From positions 147,699,751-147,763,750 of the forward strand of contig CM060967.1 in NCBI GenBank assembly GCA_030765045.1: a stretch of DNA of 64,000 nucleotides. Direction: 5' to 3'. Shown one piece after another: positions 22,935 through 34,429 of the stretch. Below the pieces are notes generated by a model. The model had not been told where the DNA came from and ran no database searches. It saw nothing but the letters and a program-made list of their open reading frames with translations. The DNA comes from Tenodera sinensis (Eukaryota > Arthropoda > Insecta > Mantodea > Mantidae). How positions within the stretch are numbered: the stretch's first letter is position 1; every line of letters starts with the position of its first letter. The translations under genes and the position numbers were made by a program.

Positions 22935-23085
22935 GGTATTGTGAGATGATTGACCTTGCAGAAAGCAAGTCGTTTCCGGTACACCATTCGTTATCGTGAC
23001 ATGGGCCCACACTTCGTCATTCATTCTGCACCACGCCTACTTAGATGTACTAAGGAATCTGAAAATATACTACCTTTAATAAAAA
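22935..23085 (+). repeat. Two-copy dispersed repeat X, copy 1
   Basis: Matches 31451-31605 over about 150 bp, sharing 'ttccggtacaccattcgtta', 'gaccttgcag' and 'ctgaaaat.tactac'. A 'acagggtgtttcag' word typical of insect element ends follows at 23108. Probably the 3' end of an unnamed element. Confidence 0.6.
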
Positions 23086-23109
23086 AATTATAAGTATAGG
23101 ACATATACA

Positions 23110-26100
23110 GGGTGTTTCAGAGGTTGCGAAAAAGTTTAATGAATTTATAAAGGTGTCGAACTACAATGATAGGAGCTCGGTGCAAGTCTGGGATTGTCAA
23201 TACGAAAAAAAGATAATGGTTGCGTTTATTCATATGCATATACAGCGAAAAAGCAATTTTTTATTTTTAAATTATTCACCTACGCTAAATAATTTTTAAT
23301 CAGTATATGAGAAGAGATCACAACTGTAATGTTATCGATTTACCTTCATATTTTGGGAGGTTAATATAGGAAAAATAGGCACATATTTGTGACTCTATGT
23401 ACCAAAGGAACTCCAAGATATCACCTTTAAGTAATCCTTTAAGGCGTGGTTGCAGGAACACTGTTGGATAGAATCTAACTTTGTTTACTTGCATATTATT
23501 ATCAAATGTTTCTTGACTCATCTAAACCCAGTACACACTAAGACGATTCTACCATTGAAAGTTTTAATATATAATAATATTAATGAGCATTAAACCGTGA
23601 GTTCAACAAAGCCGGCTGCAAATTTCTGTTTTTATTTACACAAAATAACTCCATTCCTCTTTTTATTCTACAGATTCTGCAATTACCTTTGCACAAATAA
23701 CCTTAGGCTTCCACTGTCAGAGTTCTGTGAATTATCACAAATGGGTGGACTAATTGTGAAATGGAAAAATCGTAAATACTTGATAAAACGTGAGTAACAT
23801 TATATTATGAAATTTAGAATCAGTTCATTTAAATTTAAAAAGGCTGGTTTAAATTGCTAAGGCGGTATAATATTGATTTTCTACGAAGTTTTATTTTCCG
23901 AAAAGTAGTACGTCTTGCTCAAATTTACTTCATAAACACTGTGAATTGGAGAATATAGATTTTTCCCCAAGTTATTTCTGCTTCATACTAGCTTTACAGT
24001 TTATCTTTTAACAGCTCAATACACTAACCTTAACAGTTCGTTTTCCACTGCAAATGTTCTTTGTTGGCAGTCGCGTAATCCATAACAAAGTTTTAACTAG
24101 ATAGAGCATCACCCATCACCCATCATACATCTTGTTTTTTATAATGAATAGGACTTGAATATCTTCATATAGCATTTAAATATTTTAAAACAGCGACTAT
24201 AAAATAATGCAATTTTCAAAATAGCCCCTCCCCATCACTGACTGGTTGTATAACATTTTCAGTCTAACCTCAAACCCTAATTAAGATTGAAACTGCCGAC
24301 TCACATGGAAACTGAAACAATCCTTACTTGAAGTAACTTCAGACTTGGAAGACCTGACCATTACGGATGAACAAAATTTAAGGAATACGATACGGCTACC
24401 TTCCTCTTGCAAACTTATTACTCTCGTTGTAACCGCATTGACTATCGTATGACCATCGTACTTGCCACGAGGATCTCACTCTTTTTGCCACAATGCAAGA
24501 AACGAAGCACCAATAGGAGATGACAGCTGACATACGTCACACTGTGACATGTGTGATAAATCTCTATCCATCTGACCACATCTGACCTATGCCGTGTGTT
24601 GGTATGTGGAAATCCTGATGCTGAGCTTCGGAAAACCAAATGTGTGCCTTAATGGCCTACTAAACGTTTTCTTTCGCAGTACCTAATTTCCCATTTCATT
24701 TAAATTCCACATTACAGATATGAAATAAAAATTACCTTAATGCTAATTTTTTAACTTTTAACTAATTTAACTGATACACTAACTCCACTTGGCTGAGGTT
24801 CTACTTTCCTACACGTGCACAACAACCCTAATTTTATCTAACATTCCCATTGTAATTCGTTTCTTTATTACATTCTATCACTTCTCTTTCTTAGTGTGTG
24901 TGTATATGTGCATACTATTTTTTTAAACGTAGTTACTTATAGTTCAGCATAATTACTTATTTGATAAATAAGACAATAAACCCTAAGCTATCAAACAAAG
25001 GATATGAACGCAGGGGAATTTTAATACCTCAGAATGTATATCATCACTGGAAGGTAGGCACATGAATGCGTAGCCTTTCATGTTTCCAGATGTAGCATCC
25101 CGACCATGAGCCACCACCGTGCAAGGGACACTTTCGAGTACAGGCTTCCTCAAAATCCCCCTCAAACTTCTCTGTGCTGCAGAGGGAAAAAGTCATAAAC
25201 ACGGTACGAAATAAGAGGGAAATACAGGAGGAAATGACCGTTTGGTTCTGATGTGTTCAGAAAAATATTTGACTAAAAATTTCATTTACAAAATCAAAGT
25301 GTACCTTATTTCCCTACACAAGTTAAAAGTTTATAATGGAATAAGTTGTTAACAAGGAAATTTATATCTTGAGAATAAGCTCTTAACTTTAAGAGAGTGT
25401 AATTAAGGCAATTAGATATTGCAGTGAACTCAGTGGGCAAGAAATACATTTGCTCAAGGTATCAGTACTACGTAGAATACAATACATTGAGAAACAACCT
25501 GCAGGAAAACACGTACACAACGTTTTGAACATTAGAAAACTAAAAACATTCTTAGAATTTAGCAAGTTACAAAGCAAACATTGTTTCAGATGCTAATAAG
25601 AGATTGGAACATTTTGCAACGTATGGGGTAGGAACTTCGAGGGGTGGTCGTGAAGTAGGTGGGACCTACGCTGATGAAAGTACATGCATTTCTATATTTG
25701 GTGTCTTTTGCTTCCTGTGTCTTACAGTCTTACATAAGCAAATTACGTTTCCCATTGTTGTTACGGAAACTTGTTTTAAGCTGTAAGATATTGATACGTC
25801 AGAAGCTAAAATATATAAACCTTCAATACCTTGGAATATTTCTGAAATAGCTTAATTCTACCTCCTCGAACAGTCGGCAACTCACTTATGGTAGCTCATT
25901 TCTTGGCATAACTTCACCACCTTAATTAGTGTTTGTACTCTCACTCCGCCCATACATACCTGAGATAAAGATCCCACAGTTCGTAACTGCTGGTATCGCC
26001 AAAAGTTCCATCAGACGAGGATCTTGGAGACGACATTAAAGCTGTTGGGACCTGGGGGAGACGTTATCACCTATCCCTCATGGTCTTTGTATAACACCAC

Positions 26101-26220
26101 TTATTTTGAACAATCACAGAGTGCACAATAGCAATTTTGGACAATTTACAGTATCATTGGACCCTGGTATATGCACGACAGCGATCTGCGCAACTAGGTT
26201 GCGTAAATGCTACCTTCATT
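23110..26220. other. Unassigned AT-rich sequence
   Basis: About 3 kb with no recognisable gene, RNA or element. Open frames reach only 67 codons. Confidence 0.4.
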
Positions 26221-26222
26221 TT

Positions 26223-27036
26223 TATTTTCTCTATTACGTATATTAAGTACGGGAGGCATTGTATTTCACCCAAAAATTCGATGCCGATATTTCACCGGAA
26301 ATATGTTTTTAGGCAAAATAAAAAAAAAAAAACTTTTTAGAAATACAAATAACTCAAAAACAAAAGCTCGAGTAACAACCTCAGTTAGTATTTAAGTTTA
26401 ATATGTTTCAGGGATTCAAGGATGCAACGCAAAGATTTTGACGAAAATTCCTCCACCCTAAACTAAGCTTTACATGGAACATTTCTCGAAAAGGTTTATT
26501 TTCTCGAAAATGGCTATAACGATTTTGAATAAAATGCCATATGTTTAAGATACTTTGATGACAAATGAAATGTATATTTTGAACTTTCTACCTACAGCCT
26601 GTGTGGTCCTGTTTGCGCAGGATGATTTTTTCATTACTAGTAAAGCGTAAGAGATAGACCAAATCTTACTACACAGAAAATGTAGATCTTGCTAAAACAC
26701 ACAATTTATGTCCAAATGAATTTTTTGTGGAGATATTCCTTGCTATTTGTGCGAGTTTTGGAAAACTTAAACTTTCGTCAAATGGAACATCGTTATTCAT
26801 TTTTATATGTTAGTCGCGCAAAGAGAATGGAATTTGAAAGCTTCAGAAGATTTGAATATCGCACAAAGTCTACTGTATTCCCATATTCCCCTTGGACCTA
26901 CAAGGAAATAAGCAATAACATAATTTCTGCAAATCTCTATCTCAACAAACACGAAGAAGATACAGGAGTAAGAGCTTGTAAGAATGGTTAGTATAAGAGT
27001 AGAGAAAGTCGTGTGAGTACAACACACTAGATTTTT
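26223..27036 (+). repeat. R900 repeat, copy 7, near full length
   Basis: Both ends are present: left 'ttctctattacgtatatta' and right 'agagtagagaaagtcgtg' followed by 'acaacacactagattttt'. The GT block and much of the sequence around it are lost. The 100-codon frame at 26689-26991 is not shared with other copies as an open frame, so it is not a gene. Confidence 0.8.
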
Positions 27037-27039
27037 AAA

Positions 27040-28250
27040 TATGCATGTCATGAAATTCAACACATGAGTACATGACTCTACATGAAATAGAGGTTGTAGC
27101 CACTAAATCTTTAGGACATCTAGAATTCAGGAGAACGAGTATTAGTTTTATGACCATTATAATTGCTTCAAGTTGTGCCCTATTTTTTATACATCCCAAG
27201 AACTCATGCAATCTTCAACACAATAGTCATTCAGTGAATGGGTTTGTACTTGAATACAGGAATATTTATCGGGACCTGAATAACGGACTGGCTGTGCCCG
27301 TAATCTTTTGTTGCCGGAAAGTTGACTGAGCTGCTTTCACTTTATTCCGCACTCTTTATGTTAAATAATCAACAAGCGAACATCGGCTGCGAGTAAGACC
27401 TATGAATAACGAGAAAGGGCAGAGCTTTAAAATTTTGAATCCAGAGTGAACATTTCCCCGAGATTTAGTACAAAAACTGCCCCCTTCTTTTCTTTCCGAG
27501 CTTCCCCATTGGAAAATTAAAAGCCAAACTGTTCCTAATACAGCTTCTCCCTAAAGAAATGGTATTTTTAATTAACAAAGCGCGTTTGGTTTATGGCTTC
27601 ATGCCTTTTAAATGAAGGTAATTCACAAAGGAAGGTCGAGTGTGGAACTATACATAATTACTTCAGTTCTTTTCCCTGGAACCCTTGGACTTCCTTGGCC
27701 ATGAATTTGAGATTTGTTGACAGCGGTACTATTTGGAATATACCTTTAATTGATGTTTACCAATTTTCATTTTAATAATTAAAATGTATTAGTGTTACTT
27801 TAAGAACTGGAGGGGTAAAGCAGTTTAAACAAATAACAAAAGATAGTTTAATTCAGTATCTGGTTCAATGTAAATGCCAAACGTCGCGAGTTCAGCTCCC
27901 AGCGACTACAGTCAAATGTGGTAAAGGACGGGGAGGTCCCAAGTAAAATAAGTTCCTCAAGATGAACACTACTGTAAAACGAATGAACATATTTGTCACC
28001 ATTGAGCTTTATTTATGGATGCTTTATTTGCAGCTATGGTTCTCAGCATTCAGGGCGCTGATGACCATGCAGTTGAGCGCCCTTAAACGTACACCTCCAC
28101 CTCCCCCTCCTCTTCCTCCTCCTCCTTCTCCTCAGCATTCCATTCCAATCTGGGCATGACTTACTTTTGCTCAGAGGACTATTTATCAAGCTTGAGGTTG
28201 TTTTACCTGCTATAAATCTACGACACAAAATGACCGACTTTATTTCCCTT
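27040..28250. other. Unassigned sequence
   Basis: An 85-codon frame at 27072-27329 is not recognisable. A B-box-like 'gcgagttcagctccc' near 27888 may be a worn SINE. A CCT-rich run lies at 28092-28134. Confidence 0.3.
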
Positions 28251-28254
28251 AGCC

Positions 28255-28390
28255 ATGCTAACGATTTCCACCCTGAAAATATCCATTGCTCTTCCCCCGG
28301 GTTTGAATTCGGGACCTGGGGGACCAGAGGCTAGCACGTTATCCCATCATCATTGTGGGTGAACAGTTGTTCCAAAGGTCGATATAATCA
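28255..28390 (-). mobile_element. tRNA-derived SINE head, group F
   Basis: On the minus strand 'gatgatgggataacgtgcta' (A-box region) is followed by 'cctctggtcccccagg' and 'gaattcaaacccggg' (B-box region). The body 'cagggtggaaatcg' resembles 'gagggtggaaattttt' beside the head at 61385-61478. Confidence 0.5.
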
Positions 28391-29180
28391 TAGATATTGT
28401 AACGATCATACCAGTTGCGAACACCACGGTAGGGTTACATCAGACATCGTCAGCTGTAGAAAGTTAATCCAGGTCTAGTATCCATAATACTGGAATGCTG
28501 ACAAAGCAGGCAGGGGCTTTATTAACACGGGAAATCTACACCCCATGATCTGTTACGTCTGGCATGTCTCTAACGTCGATTACGTCAATCCGTTCTGTCT
28601 CTTATAGCGGATCAGGTCACGTCATCTATCATTTGATCTGACCCACCGCTACAACGTCTGCTTTTGGCAAGGCAAGTCCTAAAACTGGCCCGGGGCATCG
28701 GCCTTTCCAAACCCGTTGGTTAATAAAATGGCTAGTCCAGTGACTCAGGGTTAGCATGGTTTCTTAACCCCAGATGGCTACCGAAACCATCCTAAATCTC
28801 TCCCGAGTGCCTCTTCACCGCTGAGCTTACACCCCCTGTCTTCGGGTCTCTCCCCGTGAGAGGTCCATTGCAATAATAAAGGCAGCACATAAATGGAAGG
28901 CCCTCCCCCTCTCTAAAAGGGTTATCTTTCGACGGCTAAGGGGATGGTGGAGTTCGGTTAGTTATCGATGAAACAATATTTGACAGTTTCATTTTAGCTT
29001 GAAAAGATAACTATCAACTTCTAAGTTCAATATTTTATATATTTAAAACAAATTGTCATATTCAGAAATGTCGATAGAGTCATGGAAAGTCGGCGAACGC
29101 CATATAGCTGTATGACATGAATTATATTACATTATTTATCGTATTATGTTACAATTAAACATAATAAAACCATATGATGT
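28391..29180. other. Unassigned; GC-richer patch
   Basis: 28620-28960 is GC-richer than the surroundings and has no long open frame. It may be a SINE or element body I cannot place. The rest is AT-rich. Confidence 0.3.
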
Positions 29181-29184
29181 GTGA

Positions 29185-29500
29185 TACGTTAGTCAAAATT
29201 GCTACAGTCGTTTTTGAGAACACAATAGTTTTTGAAAAGTTTGCATGTAAAGGTAGTTTTGGGTGGGGGATTTTCTTGAAAAGTCAACATGTTTCACTGT
29301 TGCATTCTTGGAAGACGCTGAACCTAAATATAAAAGTTATTTAACCAACGTTTCATTTTTAAGCTATCCTGCTTACACGCATACCACACATGGTCCTATC
29401 TTAAAAGGGTATTTTTTATTCAAGGGATCTTAAAACGTGTATTTCCAAAGAAATCTCGGTATCAAATTTTTGAGCGCTTTATATGTTGTAGAAGAACTAA
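29185..29500 (-). repeat. R900 repeat, copy 8, left part
   Basis: A minus-strand partial copy: 'ttgcatgtaaaggtagtttt', then 'ttggaagacgctgaacc', 'gcttacacgcata' and 'gaaatctcggtatcaaattt'. Strongly diverged. Confidence 0.65.
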
Positions 29501-31450
29501 ATATATTGTTTATAGTTGGTCTTCCAGTTGTTTCAGTTCTTTATACGCCTTAAAGATTTTAAAACAGAAAACTTACTCAATAAGATGAAGCTGTATAAGT
29601 GACATCATGTTCTGCTTGCGCTTGTATCTTTTGCAAGCACAACCTCTGCTGAAACTTCAGGTGAGCTTTCTCCGCAACCAAAACCTAGATGTATTGATTT
29701 AAAAAGCCCAGTTCGTCACGCTAACCCCATTTTCCGGTGTGTCTGTGTAACAGCGTTTCAGATCTAAAGCAAAGAGTAACAAAACTGTCTGTTCCATATA
29801 AATGTGGCCGTATTTCTTATTTATCACGCGGCTAGTCACCTCTAATTGCCTGCTGCCATGGAATACGTTGTTCTGAAATGCAAAATAGTTTCCTGTTTAA
29901 CATGGTTACTTATCTTGATGCATTTGAAGCTAATTTTCCGGTTTGTGTTATAATAGCCATATTAATTAATTAGTGTCTTGACGACTGAGCTTCGCTTGGC
30001 ATTTACGTAAAAGAAAAGGGAGTAGAGAAAACCATATGAACGTAATACGTTGCATGGTAAAATGGATTGCATAAAAGCCTTCTATATGAAAAAACACTTA
30101 GATGTGTCAATTTTTCATGGCAACAACCGGTTTTGGAGTTTACTCACTCTTCAACAGGTAAAGACGTTGATATGTATGAAGTTGATAAACGATAGATAAT
30201 AACATGAATTTTTACGTAAAGCAAAAGTGAGTAGAGAAAATAGTAGGAATGTAACACGTTGTATTTCTATTTCAAACATATATACGGGACGAGCTGTAAC
30301 ACAAACTAGGTCAATTTTCTTACTGTATTCTAATAGTCCTGGAAGAGGACTTTAAAACGCTAACTCGTTTGCTGAAATCGATTAACACAGAAATTATGGC
30401 CGAAATAAGGTTCAGACTAATTGTAACTGTTACGCGTAGACTAAGATGGCTAAGTCAACTTTCTTTATGTTTTCTGAGAGCTCTTGACGAGGCCTTTAAT
30501 ATCCTGGCTTGTTTGTTGAAATTGGTCCGTTAACAGAGAAATTACGGCCAAAATAAAGTTTAGAGTAATTGTGACCGTTACGCGTAAAATCACGTTTTTT
30601 AGGAACTACACCTATATAGATAAACTTAAAAAGTAAAACCCTATCTTAATACACAATGTTATCGAAATCGTTAGACCTGTTTCCAAGTTGCATGGAAACA
30701 ATGTTTATTGCATGATGTTCTTTAATATTCCCAGACATTTTTCAAAATTTTTTATTCCTAAAGCAAAATCACTAATTTTTACTTCTCCTAAAAACCATTT
30801 CTCTTAATAAAAGTTTCCTAAAACCAAAATTCCTAGACTGGAAATTCGAAAATTGCCTTTATTTTTACGATATATCGTATTATATATGGTATTTGTAACC
30901 CATTGACTATACGGTACTTGTATTACATTCGTTATATTGCTGCTGCAATGGGCGGTCTCAAATTCTCATGTGACCTATGACCCACCAATATTCTAACATA
31001 TGTTATCTTCTTCACGGTACTAGACATATTGAAGCACTAATGTCCTTAGCCTCTTCTGGCATGGAAGCTATTTCTTCTTAGGTTATGCTTTGATAATTAT
31101 TCTTATGGAAAGCTCATTTATTGCAGCTGCAGTATCTGCCTGTTCTTTTTGGAGCTCCGTTAGAAAGCTATAAAAGTTGGGATGACCTTACCTATTAAAA
31201 TTGGAATACGATTATGAAATCCTACTGATATGTTGTTAGATTTGTGCAAATTATGCCTCGTTGGTTTATAAAGGTTGCACAGTTCGATTGTGTTGCGTGT
31301 CGGTTGAGAAATGGACTTGACGAAAACAGAATTAGAAATTATGGATGGTAATCGTTTTCTGCATGGTCGTAACTACGCCATGGTATAAACAACGCCTGTC
31401 GTATAGACAACACGTTTTGCTCCATACCTCAATGAGTTACATGCTGACGT
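29501..31450. other. Unassigned; holds diverged tandem copies
   Basis: Apart from the tandem pair at 30340-30590 (separate entry), no gene or element is recognised. Two similar words, 'gagtagagaaaaccatatga' (30022) and 'gagtagagaaaatagtagg' (30230), resemble the right end of R900. Confidence 0.35.
30340..30590 (+). repeat. Diverged tandem duplication, period about 148 bp
   Basis: Two units of about 100 similar bases: 'agaaattatggccgaaata' (about 30389) against 'gagaaattacggccaaaata' (about 30536), both ending in 'gttacgcgta'. Function unknown; no open frame is shared. Confidence 0.7.
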
Positions 31451-31605
31451 AGGTATTATGAGGTCATTGGCCTTGCAGGAAGCATTGGAACTTGGTTCCG
31501 GTACACCATTCGTTATCATGAGAATGCACCACTCTGCGCCATGCCTATTTAAAGTACCAATCAACCTGAAAATGTACTACTCTATGTAAATAAAACTATG
31601 TTTTC
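31451..31605 (+). repeat. Two-copy dispersed repeat X, copy 2
   Basis: Same orientation as 22935-23085, with 'ttccggtacaccattcgtta' in common. It ends in an AT-rich 'gtaaataaaac' stretch, which could be a retroelement tail. Confidence 0.6.
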
Positions 31606-31609
31606 AAAT

Positions 31610-34335
31610 TAAGTAAATATTGGTGTAATGTTGTTCATTACACTGTCCTCATTACCAATCAAAACATTTGCACTTATGCCCGCAACATCCTGTACGTCTT
31701 TTGTTGCCTGTGTTTGCATTCAAAGCCGTACATTAGCCAATTATGGGAAATGCAACGGGGAAGAATACATGTTAACCGGAGCAGGGTTATAACCAGAGCG
31801 AGGTATATCTGGTCCACAGGAAGCTATCACGCAGACAAGGAAAAGGTTAGGGATTGGCTGTGTTACTCACAGCCGCTCCAGGATGCATAGTACAGTATCA
31901 AGAGTACTTGCGAATAGGGATTCATTAATTCTACAGTTGAAATAAATATTTAGGTATATCTAAAGTGCACGACTCCAAAATTTACAATTGATGAATAGAT
32001 TTGTGGAGAAGTTGGCCTACAGAAGGAGAAAAACATTAGCTCTTTGAGACACTGAAAATATGTTTGCACTCTGCAATAGGTTACGAAAATAATAATTTTT
32101 ATGTAAAAATATATAAATGCTACAGGTAAGTAATTCAATTTGTCACATAAAATTATGTTTTTTATTATATTGTCCCTTTATCAGTGTGCAATTTAATGGC
32201 TACCTCTAACCCTGCATATAATTTCAGGTGCAGTTTAATTTGTGCACCACTGTACGTCGTTTGAATGCTCATAAGAGGAAGTTTTGCTTTCAGTATCACT
32301 GCCCAGCATTTCGTGGGCTATGGTTCGTGGGCACTAAGCATGAAGAATCAGGTACCGAAAGGCATCACTATGTTTATAAGAAACAAGGGTTATTTATATT
32401 TTTCTGCTATTTTGTCAGTGTTCATATAATGCAATAACAACGTAGAAAGAGGACAGTATTCGTCTGACGTTGAATACATTTTATTCATGTTAGTGAATTC
32501 TCTTTGCTACTTTACCTTCTGAAGTGGAAAATGTACGTTTTTTCCCTTGGACTAACATATTTTTCTGCCAATACAAGAGCGTTTATGTTAGTTATTTTCA
32601 AGGCAGTCGTTAGATCTGGATTCCTTTCTTACATAGTATAATGTAATATTTAAAACTCAAGCTAATAAGTAGTATACCGTGAAAATTTGGACTATGAAAT
32701 CTAGTTTTTAGAAAGAATGAAAATGAGTCGGGAAAATGATTAATGTTGTTTGATGCTCTAACTTTAAATGTACCTCTTTCACCTACGCACATTAAATCAT
32801 CATGTATTTGATTTACTTCAGTAACCCCCTAAAAGGTTCGCTGCAAAGGTCGTAAATTAATCTGCTACTCTTTGTAAAAGTTTTATGCTTTTATAGTAAA
32901 CAAATATAATATAGTAGATCTTGATGTACGGTTCTTCAGCAAAAACAAAGCAACGCAACTAAAACATAAATGAAAAGAGCTTTATGACGACGAAAGCATG
33001 GATACCACTATTTGTTCTTTCAGGTAAGGTGCCTCTCTTGCTTTTTTCAGCTACTCCCTTTTTCACTACTTTAGTGTTCTTTCAGATAGAAAAATAAAGT
33101 ACAAAGAAAGACCTTGTTTTAATGCTGTTATATTAAAATGAACCTTACAAAATGTATCACAGTGAATTAGGAGGCGAAAATATTCTCACATTCCTGTTAA
33201 AGTAATGAATAAAGGAACTGAAGTCACTACTTTCGTTCATATGAGGGCGAATCGTACAAATCTCGATGTTAATGTAGTCAGGGTGTCGTTATCAATAAGA
33301 GAGAGTCGTAAATAGAAATCCAATTTTATTCCAGATTTTAGCTATCTAATATACATGTCTGACCTGCTGTTTCCCAAATTAATTAAACCGCCTCTACCAC
33401 ATTCACTCTGCATTCCTTGTCTGGTTCTACAACTCCACTTAATGTTTGCCTTATTCCGCCCGTTTCCTTCGCTCCTGAGCCTGAAACAGGCCTGTGTTCG
33501 TAGATTAATAATCCAGTGGGCATCAAACCAATATAACACGAACTCATACATAGGCTGCTGTAAACTGTTATTACTAATCATACCTTTCAGCCACTCAGTT
33601 GATATGTTTCTGTGCTCTTCCCCTTTCGCCACTCTGCTACGCCTGATCTTTATTCATAGGCTAAAGCATGTGTGTCGGATTTGAATTCGAATACATAAGA
33701 AGGGATCGGCTCACCCAACACAGATACTATTTGGTCTTCTGCTATCATTAGGTAATAGCACTAAAAGCCACTACACGGAACCATATTCTTAATACCAATG
33801 TTATCATCGTAAACGGTTCAATAATGCAAAAAAATCCAGTACAAAGTGGTGAAACCAAGCTCGTTATATTTGCGTAGAAGAAAACCATATAATTTTGAAG
33901 TATTAAAAATTCAGAGGAACAATGCACAGCAATTTTTTGAAAAAATTATTTAAAATATAGATATTGTGCATAAAATGATTAACTTTATCCAATCAATAAA
34001 ACTGTAAACACTTAAAAACGTAGTTTTTTGCCAACCTGTCACTTAGTCTCCACTTAAAGTAAAAGAGTGAATGAGAAAAATAAAATACGTAGTTTTAAAA
34101 ATTGCTTGACTAATTAGCTGGTAATTTCAGAGTATATAAGAAGTACTAGATATCTCTATTCAACCATTTGATTATCGATTTCCAAGACTTGGTTGCGACT
34201 GCCCCTGTGTGGTCAGCGTTTAACAGGGTAGCCACCACAGTCAAAGGTCACATTTTAGGATCAATTTCGTAAAGACAAAGTATCTGAACTTAAAAGTGAT
34301 CGAGAACGTTCACGAGACTTCTAGCTCAATCATTT
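31610..34335. other. Unassigned AT-rich sequence
   Basis: No recognisable gene or element. Frames of up to 109 codons at 33342-33684 overlap on both strands and show no known domain. Confidence 0.4.
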
Positions 34336-34340
34336 CCAGT

Positions 34341-34348
34341 ATGTGTGT

Positions 34349-34424
<76 letters not shown>
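34341..34424. repeat. (GT)n microsatellite
   Basis: About 84 bp of GT units with one interruption near the start. Unlike the array at 5243, no R900 sequence is visible beside it. Confidence 0.97.
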
Positions 34425-34427
<3 letters not shown>

Positions 34428-34429
34428 AA

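Noticed and set aside
26689..26991. 100-codon open frame
   Set aside because: Inside R900; the frame is broken in other copies.
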